Shown: positions 23,459-32,697 of the stretch, one piece after another
Position numbering within the stretch: the first letter of the stretch is position 1
How the letters are laid out: each line of letters begins with the position of its first letter
NCBI GenBank assembly: GCA_015075275.1
Contig: JABTUU010000001.1
Coordinates: 1-64,000, forward strand
Direction of reading: 5' to 3'
Length of the DNA stretch: 64,000 bases
Source: Anaerolineales bacterium
GTDB taxonomy: Bacteria; Chloroflexota; Anaerolineae; Anaerolineales; Villigracilaceae
Translations under genes and position numbers: made by a program
Notes under the pieces: generated by a model
Seen by the model: the letters and a program-made list of their open reading frames with translations, nothing else
Told to the model about the DNA's origin: nothing
Database searches by the model: none

Positions 23459-25237
23459 ATGCGAAAGATTTTTGCTTTGTTAAGCCTGTTGATCGTGGCT
23501 AGCATGGCTCTTGCCGCCTGCGGCGGTGGAGCTCCGTCTGCGACTCAGGCTCCTACCGACCAACCCGCGCAACCGGCGGCTACGACGGCTCCTGAGCAAC
23601 CAGCCGCCACGGAAGCCCCTGCGTATCACGGCACATTGCGTGTTAATCTCGGGACGTTCCCCGACATGATGGACCCGCAGAAGTCGTCCTTCGTCAATGA
23701 AATTGCCGTTCTTCAGATGGTTTATGAAGGCCTCACGCGCTTGAATGGCGATTTGGAAACCGTTCCCGCCGCCGCTGAATCGTGGAAGTACAACGGCGAC
23801 GCGACTGAATTGGTGTTCACCCTGCGTAAGGGACTCACCTATAGCGACGGCTCCATGCTGAACGCCGCGCGCTATGAGTATTCCCTGCACCGCAATATTG
23901 ACCCGGCGACCGCCGGCGAATATGCCTCGATCACGAACGATATCGCTGGCGCAGCCGACTGGAACTCCTGCACGGAAAACTGTGACGATAAAAAAGCCGC
24001 TGTGATGGAGACCGTCAAGGCTTCTCATGCGGATGGCGCAGCCTGCACCGGCTATGACGATGCGGCGTGCGACACCCTCACCTTGAAGTTCACCCAGCCC
24101 GCTCCTTACTTCCATACCGTCGCTTCTTTGTGGGTTACCTATCCCGCTAAGCAAGAGTTGATCGAAGCTGGCGGCGAAGATTGGTGGCTGGATTCCGACA
24201 ATCACGTTGGAAACGGTCCTTTTGTTATGACCAATCTTGAACAAGGCGTGAACGTTCATTTCGCGCCGAATGAAGTGTATTGGGCTGGCGTTCCTTCCTA
24301 TGATTTGGATTACTCCTTCATTACGGACGGCGCTGTCGCTTTCGAAGCTTATAAGAACAATGAGTTGGACATCAACGGTTTGGCGGCTGAAGATCTGGCT
24401 ACTGTGCAAGCCGACCCGGTCTTGAGCAAAGAAGCTTATATTTACCCCGGCTCCTGCTCATTCGCCATGATGTACCACCAGCTAAAAGCTCCGTTCAATG
24501 ATCCTAAAGTGCGCGAAGCCTTCTCGTACGCGTTAGACCGCGACGCTTGGGTGACGGACGTGCTCAAGGGACTTGGCTCGTCCACCTTGACTTGGATCCC
24601 GAAAGGCTTCCCTGGCTATAAAGACGGCGAGACCCGCTGGGGCTATGACCCCGCAAAAGCCGTTCAAACGTTGACCGACGCCGGTTATAAAGTGGAAGGC
24701 GGCAAGCTGATCGGACCCGATGGCAAAGCCATTGAAATCACCGATACTTTCTCCGACACCCCGCGCAACCGCACTCGCAATGAGTGGCTGGTCGCTAAGT
24801 GGAAGGAAGTTTTGGGAATTGACATCAAACTGGATCCGGTAGAATCCACCACCTATACCGCTTTGACCAAAGACATTAACACCGCTCCTCAAATGTACAT
24901 TCTCGGTTGGTGCGCGGACTATCCTGATCCGCAAAACTGGCTCAGCGTGTACTGGAAGACTGGCGCCTTTGGACAACGCATTGGCTACTCTAACCCTGAT
25001 TTGGATGCGCTTTTGACTCAGGCGGATGGCGAACTCGATCCTGCGAAGCGCGCCGATCTCTATCAGCAAGCGCAAGATATGCTTGTGGCTGGCGTCCCGG
25101 TTTCCTTCATGTGGAATAATGTTAACACCTACATGGTTAAACCTTGGGTGACCAACATTAACAAGACCCCGATGGACTTCGGTTGGATCGGCTCGATGGA
25201 TCCTCTTTCCGTCACGGTTTCCGAACCAACTAAGTAG
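23459..25237 (+). CDS. Family 5 extracellular solute-binding lipoprotein (operon 1)
   Basis: 592 residues from ATG 23459, preceded by GAGGAGAAG. Lipoprotein signal with LAAC, then an Ala/Thr/Pro linker to about residue 55. The order of parts is the usual one: N-lobe opening TLRVNLGTFPDMMDPQ, EGLTRLNG, FTLRKGLTYSDGS, NGPFVMTN near the hinge, then lobe II and FNDPKVREAFSYALDRD, ending with DYPDPQNWLSVYW. It captures peptides or similar solutes outside the membrane and delivers them to the permeases encoded next. Confidence 0.94.
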   Translation: MRKIFALLSLLIVASMALAACGGGAPSATQAPTDQPAQPAATTAPEQPAATEAPAYHGTLRVNLGTFPDMMDPQKSSFVNEIAVLQMVYEGLTRLNGDLETVPAAAESWKYNGDATELVFTLRKGLTYSDGSMLNAARYEYSLHRNIDPATAGEYASITNDIAGAADWNSCTENCDDKKAAVMETVKASHADGAACTGYDDAACDTLTLKFTQPAPYFHTVASLWVTYPAKQELIEAGGEDWWLDSDNHVGNGPFVMTNLEQGVNVHFAPNEVYWAGVPSYDLDYSFITDGAVAFEAYKNNELDINGLAAEDLATVQADPVLSKEAYIYPGSCSFAMMYHQLKAPFNDPKVREAFSYALDRDAWVTDVLKGLGSSTLTWIPKGFPGYKDGETRWGYDPAKAVQTLTDAGYKVEGGKLIGPDGKAIEITDTFSDTPRNRTRNEWLVAKWKEVLGIDIKLDPVESTTYTALTKDINTAPQMYILGWCADYPDPQNWLSVYWKTGAFGQRIGYSNPDLDALLTQADGELDPAKRADLYQQAQDMLVAGVPVSFMWNNVNTYMVKPWVTNINKTPMDFGWIGSMDPLSVTVSEPTK

Positions 25238-25248
25238 TTTTAAGTAAA

Positions 25249-25280
25249 GATGGCTGGCTCAAGGAATTGAGCCAGCCATC
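25249..25280 (+). repeat. Perfect intercistronic hairpin after binding protein 1
   Basis: gatggctggctcaa/ttgagccagccatc, 14-bp perfect stem with loop ggaa. No strong T tract follows, so it probably protects the upstream mRNA end or lowers permease expression, as described for other binding-protein operons. Confidence 0.75.
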
Positions 25281-25311
25281 CTTTGCAGGAGATCTGTCAG
25301 GAGAATATATT

Positions 25312-26313
25312 ATGTCCGCTTATTTCATTAGGCGCATCCTTTGGCTTTTTCCGGTATTATTTGTAGTGGCGCTAATTACCTTTTCCTTAATGCACGCCGC
25401 ACCCGGCGGACCGTGGGATCGCGATTTAAGCTCGCGTCAGGTTGATGCAGGAACCCAGAAAGTGCTGAACGCCTATTATGGTTTGGATAAGCCGCTTTGG
25501 AGGCAGTTTACCGCCTATGTATTTGGGGACGTAAGTTCGACTACAGACAAATTCGTGTGCGGCTTGGTATGCGGCAATCTCGGACCTTCTTATCGCGTTC
25601 GAGGAAGCACGGTTCAAGACATACTCTTTAAGCCGCCTAAAGGCAAGGGGTTTGAATATAGCCGCTTCGGTTATTCATTGCGACTAGGGCTTATCTCGTT
25701 GGTATTCGCTATTGTGCTTGGAATCCCGGCGGGCATTTTCTCAGCGTTGAAACAGAACTCATTGATTGACTATCTGAGCGGATTTATTTCTTCCGTAGGG
25801 ATTTCCATTCCCAGTTTTGTCATGGCTATTTTCATGATTATTATTTTTGCGACCACCCTGCATTGGGTCAGCGTTGTTCCCAAAAGTTGGGACGAGGCGA
25901 AAGCGTGGGTGTTGCCCGCGGCAGTGTTAGGTTTCGGAACTTTAGCCTTTGCCACGCGGCTTACGCGCGCATCTATGTTGGAAGTGTTAAGACAGGATTA
26001 CATCCGAACCGCTCGCGCAAAAGGTTTGCATGAGAATATTGTCGTTTGGCGCCATATGTTGCGCAATGCGCTGATTCCGGTCGTCACGATTCTAGGACCA
26101 GCGCTGGCGGGTTTGGTAACGGGCTCTTTTATTATTGAGACCATGTTTAGTTTCCCGGGCATGGGGCGGGCTTATGTTACGGCGATCTCTCAGCGAGACT
26201 ATTCAATGATATTGGGCACTACCTTGCTTTATGTATTGATGGTATCCCTCGCTAATTTAAGCGTTGACTTCCTGTACGTGATCATTGATCCGCGTATTCG
26301 GTTGGAAGAATAG
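25312..26313 (+). CDS. Dpp/OppB-type ABC permease (operon 1)
   Basis: 333 residues with six membrane segments. Starts MSAYFIRRILWLFPVLFVVALITFSLMHAAPGGP, the usual DppB opening. The ATPase-coupling loop (EAA motif) reads DYIRTARAKGLHENIVVWRHMLRNALIPVVT, and the end is VDFLYVIIDPRIRLEE. Start ATG 25312 follows CAGGAGAA. It pairs with the DppC-type permease 11 nt downstream. Confidence 0.94.
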   Translation: MSAYFIRRILWLFPVLFVVALITFSLMHAAPGGPWDRDLSSRQVDAGTQKVLNAYYGLDKPLWRQFTAYVFGDVSSTTDKFVCGLVCGNLGPSYRVRGSTVQDILFKPPKGKGFEYSRFGYSLRLGLISLVFAIVLGIPAGIFSALKQNSLIDYLSGFISSVGISIPSFVMAIFMIIIFATTLHWVSVVPKSWDEAKAWVLPAAVLGFGTLAFATRLTRASMLEVLRQDYIRTARAKGLHENIVVWRHMLRNALIPVVTILGPALAGLVTGSFIIETMFSFPGMGRAYVTAISQRDYSMILGTTLLYVLMVSLANLSVDFLYVIIDPRIRLEE

Positions 26314-26324
26314 GAGCGGCAAGC

Positions 26325-27317
26325 ATGGCTGTTGACAATATGAAAACGAATAAGGTCGTCGCGCTTAATGCGCTGGAGAAAAGGCGTTTTCGCACTCCGT
26401 GGCAGGAAGCGTGGGGGCGTTTAATTCGCAATAAAGCGGCGGTCCTCGGCGTTGTGTTGATCGTTTCCTTTTTATTCATCGCGGCGTTCGCGAATGTTCT
26501 TGCTCCGCATAATCCGCTTCAACTGAACAGCGGCAAAGATTTCCTTCCGCCGTCATGGATCGAAACTTCGGCAAGCGGAAAACATGGAGACCCCGAATTT
26601 ATTTTGGGCACCGATACTCTGGGGCGAGATGTATTAAGCCGCGTCGTCTACGGCTCTCGCGTTTCCATGATGGTCGGATTCGCGCCCACGCTGATCATTA
26701 TGTTAGTCGGCACCTTTGTCGGCTTGATGGCGGGTTATTACGGCGGACGCTGGGATAACTTCTTAATGCGCCTAACTGACGTTATGTATGGGTTCCCCGA
26801 CCTATTGTTCTTCATTATCGCGCTTATTTCTTTAAGGGATACATGGCTTGGTCAATTCATGAACGGCTTATTCCTGTTGTTCTTTGCGTTGGCGATTATT
26901 AACTGGGTGGGGGTGGCGCGCATTGTGCGCGGTCAGGCGCTTTCGCTGAAACAGAAGGAATTTGTCGAGGCAGCGCGCAGCATCGGCGTTAAAGATTCTC
27001 AAATTATGTTGCGCCATTTGCTGCCGAACGCCTTAGGACCGATCATTGTGCAAGGCTCCTTTTTGATCCCCGGTATGATCATTACGGAAGCCGTTTTGGG
27101 CTACCTCGGCTTAGGGTTAAAACCGACCACCAACCCAGACGCTTTTTTTATCACCAGTTGGGGATCGTTAATGCTGGACGGGCAAACGTCTATTAACGCT
27201 CAGCCTTATCTGTTGCTCGCGCCAGCGATTTGCGTCGCTTTGGTGGTCTTGTCTTTTACTTTCCTTGGCGATGGTTTGCGCGACGCATTAGACCCGCGCA
27301 TGCGAGGAAGAGCGTAA
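26325..27317 (+). CDS. Dpp/OppC-type ABC permease (operon 1)
   Basis: 330 residues. N-terminal cytoplasmic part, first membrane helix near 38-60, the HPLGTD-like segment FILGTDTLGRDVLSRVVYGSR, then five helices. Coupling loop KEFVEAARSIGVKDSQIMLRHLLPNALGPIIV. AGGAGCGGC precedes the ATG. Last gene of operon 1; a promoter for the second operon lies about 100 nt downstream. Confidence 0.94.
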   Translation: MAVDNMKTNKVVALNALEKRRFRTPWQEAWGRLIRNKAAVLGVVLIVSFLFIAAFANVLAPHNPLQLNSGKDFLPPSWIETSASGKHGDPEFILGTDTLGRDVLSRVVYGSRVSMMVGFAPTLIIMLVGTFVGLMAGYYGGRWDNFLMRLTDVMYGFPDLLFFIIALISLRDTWLGQFMNGLFLLFFALAIINWVGVARIVRGQALSLKQKEFVEAARSIGVKDSQIMLRHLLPNALGPIIVQGSFLIPGMIITEAVLGYLGLGLKPTTNPDAFFITSWGSLMLDGQTSINAQPYLLLAPAICVALVVLSFTFLGDGLRDALDPRMRGRA

Positions 27318-27411
27318 TAAAAAGCGTTTTTGCAGCGAGTCCTGCGTCATTCCAGGTTGCCTGCTTCCGAAAAAACTATTGATGGGGTTAGCAGAAAGTT
27401 GGTTTCTGCCG

Positions 27412-27439
27412 TTGACGCTTGAGGGTAATTGGGTATAAT
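27412..27439 (+). promoter_or_regulatory. Sigma-70 promoter for ABC operon 2
   Basis: TTGACG at 27412-27417 and TATAAT at 27434-27439, spacer 16 nt. The leader of about 110 nt contains an isolated AGGAGGT (27477-27483), far from the binding-protein start and facing only an 8-codon GTG frame. Confidence 0.75.
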
Positions 27440-27559
27440 CTCTTTGATTGATTATTGTCCCCAGTCCTATATGGAGAGGAGGTGGCTGACAAGTTATACG
27501 ACGTATAAGAATCAAGTCTGTGTGTGTAAATTACCCAAAATTCTCTGGAGGAGAAAACT

Positions 27560-30136
27560 ATGTTTAAAAACCGTTTAATGATGGCGTTGGGCTTGCTCAT
27601 TGTTGCGAGCATGGTTCTAGCCGCCTGCGGTCCTACCACTCCGCCGACGACCCAAGCTCCGGCTACTGACGTTCCCGCTCAGCAACCGACTGAAGCGCCG
27701 GCGCCTACCGCAGTTCCTACTGAACCGCCAACAACCCGCCATGGCGGCTGGTTAGATGAGATTGATTACTCCGTCGTTGACGCGCAATCAGCCATCACCC
27801 AGATCAAAGCCGGCGCCATTGACCTGTTTAGCTACGGCGTGGCTTCCGACAAACTTGCCGAAATTAAAGACGCTGGTTTGTGCTACACCAGCTCGTACGG
27901 TCTTTACTACGGCTTCATTTTCAACCCCTACGGCAACGAGAATCATGAATATGACGACGGACGTTTGAACCCGTTTTCAGATCGCAAGATCCGCGAAGCG
28001 ATGAACTGGGCGATTGACCGCAATTACATCGCTCAAGAAATTTACGCTGGCGGCGCGTTGCCCAAACTTTTCGCCCTGACCACGCAATTGGTGGACTACA
28101 CCGATCTAGTGGACGTGGCGCGCGGTTTGGAAGCGAAATACGCTTACAACATGGAAAAAGCCGCAGAAGTGGTTGACGCGCAAATGACCGCTATGGGCGC
28201 TACAAAAGGCGCCGATGGCAAGTGGCAATACAAGGATGCCCCGGTTACCGTCATTCTCACGATCCGTAACGACGGCGACGGCACTCGCTTGCCGCAAGGC
28301 CACTATTTCTCCAACCAATTAGAGGCGTTGGGCTTCACCGTTGAGAACAAAGAAGGAAAAGCGTCCGAGCTCTCTCCGTTGTGGATCGGCTCGAACCCTG
28401 CTGATGGGCAGTGGGATGTTTACACTGGCGGCTGGGCTTCCAACGGCTTGAACCGCGACGAGCGCACGATCTTCCAGGAAATGTACCTGCCGAACAGCGC
28501 ACAAGGCATTGCTTTGTTCACCGTTAATCAATCAGACCCCGAATTCCAAAAAGTCGGCGACGACCTGTACTCTGGCAACTACAAGACGCTGGAAGAACGC
28601 CACGACTTGATGGCTGAGGCGTTGCCTCTCTCGGTCGAAGATTCGCTCCAAGTGTGGACCGTTGACCTGCAAGGCTTCTCTCCCTTCAATTGCGATCTAC
28701 AAGTAAGCTCCGATGTGGGCGCAGGCGTGGAAACGACCTTCATGTCGCCTTACACCATGCGCTTCGCGGATAAAGAAGGCGGCCAGGTTAAAGTCGGCAC
28801 CACCAGCACGATGTTCACCGATCCGTGGAACCCCGTCAACGGCTCCAACTGGGTGACCAGCGCGTATATTCAAAATGCGACCGGCGGACGCGCTTTCATG
28901 CCCGATCCGTACACCGGCTTGGCTTGGCCCCTGCGCGCTGAGAAGGCTGACGTCGTCATTGAAAAAGGCATCCCGGCTCAAGCCAGCCTCGACTGGGTCA
29001 ACCTATCCTTTGAAGATTCCATCTCCGTTCCCGCCGAGGCGTGGGCTGACTGGGATCCTGTAGCGGGTAAGTTCATCACCGTTGGCGAGAAATTCCCCGA
29101 CGGCACGACCGCTAAAATGAAATCCGTTGTGTACTACCCGGCCGATATGTTCCAGACTGTCAAGTGGCACGATGGCAGCAACCTTTCTGCCGCCGACTTC
29201 GTTATGGCGATGATCGAAGGCTTTGACTACGGTAAAGAAGGCAGCGCCATTTACGATGCGGACGCCGCTGGAAACTTGGAAGCCTTCCTGTCCTACTTTA
29301 AGGGCGTCCAGATCGTCTCCACTGACCCGCTGGTCATTGCGACCTATATGGACAATGTGTACTCAGACGCTGAGTTGAACGTCTCCGCTTGGTGGCCCAA
29401 CTATGGCTATGGCGAGGCGCCGTGGCAGACTATCGCCGTCGGCAACTCTGCTGTGGCGGCAAAAGAAGTGGCTTGGGGAGCCGCTCAGGCTGATGAGTTC
29501 CAGAAAGAATGGATGAGCTTCATCGGTGGCCCGAGCTTGGAAATTCTCTCCGCGCACTTAGACTCGGCGATCGCTGATAAAACCATCCCGTATCCTGAAG
29601 TCATGGGCGCGTATGTCACCGCTGACGAAGCGGCGGCTCGTTATACCGCTCTCAAAGACTGGTACACCGCTCGCGGTCACTTCTGGGACGGAACGGGTCC
29701 CTACTACCTAGAGTCTGTAGACCTCAATGCCGGCTCGGCAGTAGTGAAGAACAACCCGGACTTCCCCGATCTTTCTGATCGTTGGTCGGCGTTTGGCGTA
29801 GCGCCTCTCGCTGAGGTAGCGCTCGACGGTCCTGCTCAAGTTAAGGTTGGCGAAGCGGCTGATTTCACCGCTACCTTTACTTACAAGTCCTCCGGCGACG
29901 CGTATCCCACTGCCGACATTAAAGCGGTCAAGTTCCTGCTCTATGATGAGACGGGCGCGACCGTATACGTTGGCTCGGGCGCAGCCGCTGGCGAAGAAGG
30001 CGTCTTTACGCTTACCATTCCTGCGGACGTCTCTGCGAAACTTGTCGCGGGCTCCGGTCGTATCGAAGTGGCGGGCGTGATGATCCCTGTCGCTATCCCG
30101 GCTTTCACCTCGTTTGACTATGTGGTCATGCCATAA
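27560..30136 (+). CDS. Unusual 858-residue solute-binding lipoprotein with apparently swapped lobes (operon 2)
   Basis: Signal peptide with LAAC (Cys23) and a Pro/Thr linker to residue 60. Residues 61-400 match the second lobe of family 5 binding proteins (GGWLDEIDYSVV, AITQIKAGAIDLF, FNPY, FSDRKIREAMNWAIDRN, DVYTGGWASNG). Residues 405-740 match what is normally the first lobe (GGQVKVGTTSTMFTDPWNP, VKWHDGSNLSAADFVM, GTGPYYLESV, VVKNNPDF). Residues 748-858 are an Ig-like beta domain (VKVGEAADFTATFTY). Normal members are 500-600 residues with the lobes in the opposite order, so this looks circularly permuted. GGAGGAG precedes the ATG. Confidence 0.85.
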   Translation: MFKNRLMMALGLLIVASMVLAACGPTTPPTTQAPATDVPAQQPTEAPAPTAVPTEPPTTRHGGWLDEIDYSVVDAQSAITQIKAGAIDLFSYGVASDKLAEIKDAGLCYTSSYGLYYGFIFNPYGNENHEYDDGRLNPFSDRKIREAMNWAIDRNYIAQEIYAGGALPKLFALTTQLVDYTDLVDVARGLEAKYAYNMEKAAEVVDAQMTAMGATKGADGKWQYKDAPVTVILTIRNDGDGTRLPQGHYFSNQLEALGFTVENKEGKASELSPLWIGSNPADGQWDVYTGGWASNGLNRDERTIFQEMYLPNSAQGIALFTVNQSDPEFQKVGDDLYSGNYKTLEERHDLMAEALPLSVEDSLQVWTVDLQGFSPFNCDLQVSSDVGAGVETTFMSPYTMRFADKEGGQVKVGTTSTMFTDPWNPVNGSNWVTSAYIQNATGGRAFMPDPYTGLAWPLRAEKADVVIEKGIPAQASLDWVNLSFEDSISVPAEAWADWDPVAGKFITVGEKFPDGTTAKMKSVVYYPADMFQTVKWHDGSNLSAADFVMAMIEGFDYGKEGSAIYDADAAGNLEAFLSYFKGVQIVSTDPLVIATYMDNVYSDAELNVSAWWPNYGYGEAPWQTIAVGNSAVAAKEVAWGAAQADEFQKEWMSFIGGPSLEILSAHLDSAIADKTIPYPEVMGAYVTADEAAARYTALKDWYTARGHFWDGTGPYYLESVDLNAGSAVVKNNPDFPDLSDRWSAFGVAPLAEVALDGPAQVKVGEAADFTATFTYKSSGDAYPTADIKAVKFLLYDETGATVYVGSGAAAGEEGVFTLTIPADVSAKLVAGSGRIEVAGVMIPVAIPAFTSFDYVVMP

Positions 30137-30157
30137 GGTATAAGCCCCTGTAATTTA

Positions 30158-30187
30158 GAGGGGCAAGGGCGACCGCCCTTGCCCCTC
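30158..30187 (+). repeat. Intercistronic hairpin after binding protein 2
   Basis: gaggggcaagggcg pairs with cgcccttgcccctc around a minimal loop. No T tract. Same position relative to binding-protein and permease genes as the hairpin at 25249. Confidence 0.75.
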
Positions 30188-30217
30188 GCGTCTTAAACTC
30201 TAAAATGCGAGGATAGA

Positions 30218-31354
30218 ATGTCCACAGAATCTATGACTGCGCCTGCGCAAGACTCGACGAGTAAGAAATCCTCCTCGAATAGTTCCTTTGCGCGTATTGC
30301 AAAATATACCGCCGTGAGGCTTGTGACCATGGCGATCACGATTACGATTGGCATCTACCTTACTATTCTAATTGCCAACATGGGCGGCTATGTGGATACG
30401 ATCATGCGTAACGATATCCGCGAATCGACCACCATGGCTATTCTGGCAAACCCTCAATACCGTCTGCTGGGGACCGAAGAGAAACATGAACTTATCCAGA
30501 AAAAGATCGCGACGGAAGAGAAGCGTTTGGGGTTGGATCAACCGTTTGCCATTCGCTCTGTGAGATATTTAGCTAATGGATTAACGCTGAGATTGGGGCG
30601 TTCTCTTCACATTACCAGCGATCATGGCTCTAAAGAAGTGCGCCTGATCTTGCTGGAACGTTTACCCGCCACACTGCTGATGACCGGGGTTTCTGAATTA
30701 ATGCTGTTTTTCGGCAGCATTCTAATCGCGTTGCCGCTTTCAAGAAAATACGGGAGTTGGTTCGATAAGCTGACTATTACGCTTTCTCCCACCTCTGCGG
30801 CTCCCGCCTGGTTCTATGGAATTTTTCTTATTTTGATTTTCGCGGCAATCTTAAAAATATTGCCCTTTGGCGGACTTGTCGATTCTCCGCCGCCCACCAA
30901 TCGACTGGATTACGGTTTAAACGTCTTGAAGCATTTAATCCTTCCGGTCGTTTCTGTGATTATTAGTTCCATCTTTATCAGCATTTACGGCTGGAGAACA
31001 TTCTTCCTGATCTTCTCCACCGAAGATTACGTGGAGGTCGCTAAGGCAAAGGGGCTTCCATCGCGCGACGTGGAACGGCGTTATATTCTGCGCCCTACGC
31101 TTCCAAACATTATCACAAATTTTGCTTTGTTGGTCATTGGGCTATGGACAGGCTTTATCATCCTTGAGACTGTTTTTGTTTGGCCCGGTCTGGGCATTAC
31201 GATCTATCGGGCGATCGGCATCTACGACACGCCGGTCATCGTAGGCTCTACCATTATTTACGCCTATTTGCTGGCTCTAACCGTGTTCTTACTCGATTTT
31301 ATTTATGCCCTCGTTGACCCCCGGGTTAAAGTTGGCGCAGGAAGCGCGCAATGA
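30218..31354 (+). CDS. DppB-type ABC permease, divergent (operon 2)
   Basis: 378 residues, about 40-60 longer than common DppB. A hydrophilic Ser/Thr-rich N-terminus is followed by the first membrane helix (about 28-50), a long extracytoplasmic segment rich in charged residues (about 55-115: EEKHELIQKKIATEEKRLGLDQPF), then five helices. Coupling loop EDYVEVAKAKGLPSRDVERRYILRPTLPNIIT and end FIYALVDPRVKVG. Overlaps the next permease by 4 nt. Likely the partner of the unusual binding protein. Confidence 0.9.
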   Translation: MSTESMTAPAQDSTSKKSSSNSSFARIAKYTAVRLVTMAITITIGIYLTILIANMGGYVDTIMRNDIRESTTMAILANPQYRLLGTEEKHELIQKKIATEEKRLGLDQPFAIRSVRYLANGLTLRLGRSLHITSDHGSKEVRLILLERLPATLLMTGVSELMLFFGSILIALPLSRKYGSWFDKLTITLSPTSAAPAWFYGIFLILIFAAILKILPFGGLVDSPPPTNRLDYGLNVLKHLILPVVSVIISSIFISIYGWRTFFLIFSTEDYVEVAKAKGLPSRDVERRYILRPTLPNIITNFALLVIGLWTGFIILETVFVWPGLGITIYRAIGIYDTPVIVGSTIIYAYLLALTVFLLDFIYALVDPRVKVGAGSAQ

Positions 31355-32694
31355 AAGCCATAAAAAATACGTTGCGAGAATTTTTAAAATACCCCTCGGC
31401 GATTATAGGGATCGGGGTTATCCTGTTGTTGTTGGGAGTGTCGGCGTATGCGCTAGCCACCATCCCATATAAAGAAGCAGTGCGGCTCTGGCGCGGCGGA
31501 GAAGACGTCTGGTATCAAAATCCGAAATATGCCGCCCCGGCTTGGTTCAATTATTTCTCCAAGGTAAAAAAGCCGGTATCGTTCAAAGTGAATACGCTGG
31601 ATGGAGGCATTGAAAAGACCGTCACCGTCGTAAACGAACATATGGATAGCGTGGATATGACGTATTCGTTCGATTACGCCTATGATGCGCCGCCCCAAGA
31701 GATCACGTTGTACTTTAGCACGGTGTTTGACCAGAAGCTCCCTTTCGCGTCTATCAAATGGATCACTCCAGACGGCAGAGAGATAAAGATTTCTAATATG
31801 GCAGTGGATCGTAAGATAGCTTTTCGTTTTTCCAAAGACGAGAAACTTCAGAAGAGTTTGAAGACCGAACGCGTGATGGACGCCCTGTTCTACGCTCCTG
31901 ATTCCGACTCGCGGAAAGTGGTCAAGGGGACCTATCAATTGGTTATTACCGGCACGACTTTTGAAGATGATTCGGACATCAACGCCGAAATGGTCTTGCA
32001 TGGCGACCTCTACGGGTTGGCAGGCACCGACAAATACCGACGCGACCTGATGTTGCCGATGTTGTACGGAACGCCCATCGCTCTGGCGTTTGGCTTGGTC
32101 GCCGCCGTAGGCACCACGCTCCTCACCATGATCATTGCCGCCATCGGAACCTGGTACGGCGGCTGGGTGGACGAGTTGATCCAACGCATTACAGAGATCA
32201 ATTTGGTCTTGCCTTTTCTGGCTATTCTTATCATGGTAGGCACCTTCTATTCGCGCAGCATCTGGCTTATGTTAGGGCTTACGATCCTATTAAGTATTTT
32301 TGGCGGAGGGATCAAGACATATCGCGCGATTTTCCTTCAGTCTAAAGAAGCTAGCTATATCGAGGCGGCGCGCGCTTACGGCGCTTCAAGCGGGCGCATC
32401 ATCTTTACCTATTTGATCCCGCGCATGATTCCTCTGCTAATCCCATCGCTGGTCTCCTCGGTGCCGAGTTTTGTATTTCTTGAAGCCTCGTTAGCGGTCC
32501 TAGGGTTGGGCGATCCGCTTTTGCCCACATGGGGTAAAGTGATCAATGACGCTTCTTCCGACGGCGCGCTCTATCGCGGACTGTATTACTGGGTGTTAGA
32601 GCCTGCCGTATTGCTTATGTTCACGGGCTTGGGATTTGCCATGTTCGGCTTTGCATTAGACCGAATCTTCAACCCGAGATTAAGGGATATATAA
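31351..32694 (+). CDS. DppC-type ABC permease with large extracytoplasmic insert (operon 2)
   Basis: 447 residues; DppC proteins are usually near 300. Helix 1 at about 17-37 is followed by some 150 extra residues predicted outside the membrane, beta-rich and charged (VSFKVNTLDGGIEKTVTVVN, EITLYFSTVFDQKLPF, GTYQLVITGTTFEDDSD). Then comes the normal GLAGTDKYRRDLMLPMLYGTPIAL segment and five helices with coupling loop ASYIEAARAYGASSGRIIFTYLIPR. The insert could contact the modified binding protein. ATGA overlap with the upstream permease. Confidence 0.92.
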   Translation: MKAIKNTLREFLKYPSAIIGIGVILLLLGVSAYALATIPYKEAVRLWRGGEDVWYQNPKYAAPAWFNYFSKVKKPVSFKVNTLDGGIEKTVTVVNEHMDSVDMTYSFDYAYDAPPQEITLYFSTVFDQKLPFASIKWITPDGREIKISNMAVDRKIAFRFSKDEKLQKSLKTERVMDALFYAPDSDSRKVVKGTYQLVITGTTFEDDSDINAEMVLHGDLYGLAGTDKYRRDLMLPMLYGTPIALAFGLVAAVGTTLLTMIIAAIGTWYGGWVDELIQRITEINLVLPFLAILIMVGTFYSRSIWLMLGLTILLSIFGGGIKTYRAIFLQSKEASYIEAARAYGASSGRIIFTYLIPRMIPLLIPSLVSSVPSFVFLEASLAVLGLGDPLLPTWGKVINDASSDGALYRGLYYWVLEPAVLLMFTGLGFAMFGFALDRIFNPRLRDI

Positions 32695-32697
32695 AGT

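Noticed and set aside
23480..24409. 309-codon minus-strand frame opposite binding protein 1
   Set aside because: Antisense to a clear lipoprotein gene; the translated sequence is compositionally odd and matches nothing known.
27471..27580. Frame from ATG 27471 running into the binding-protein start
   Set aside because: It has no ribosome site of its own, an atypical composition and overlaps the real gene start.
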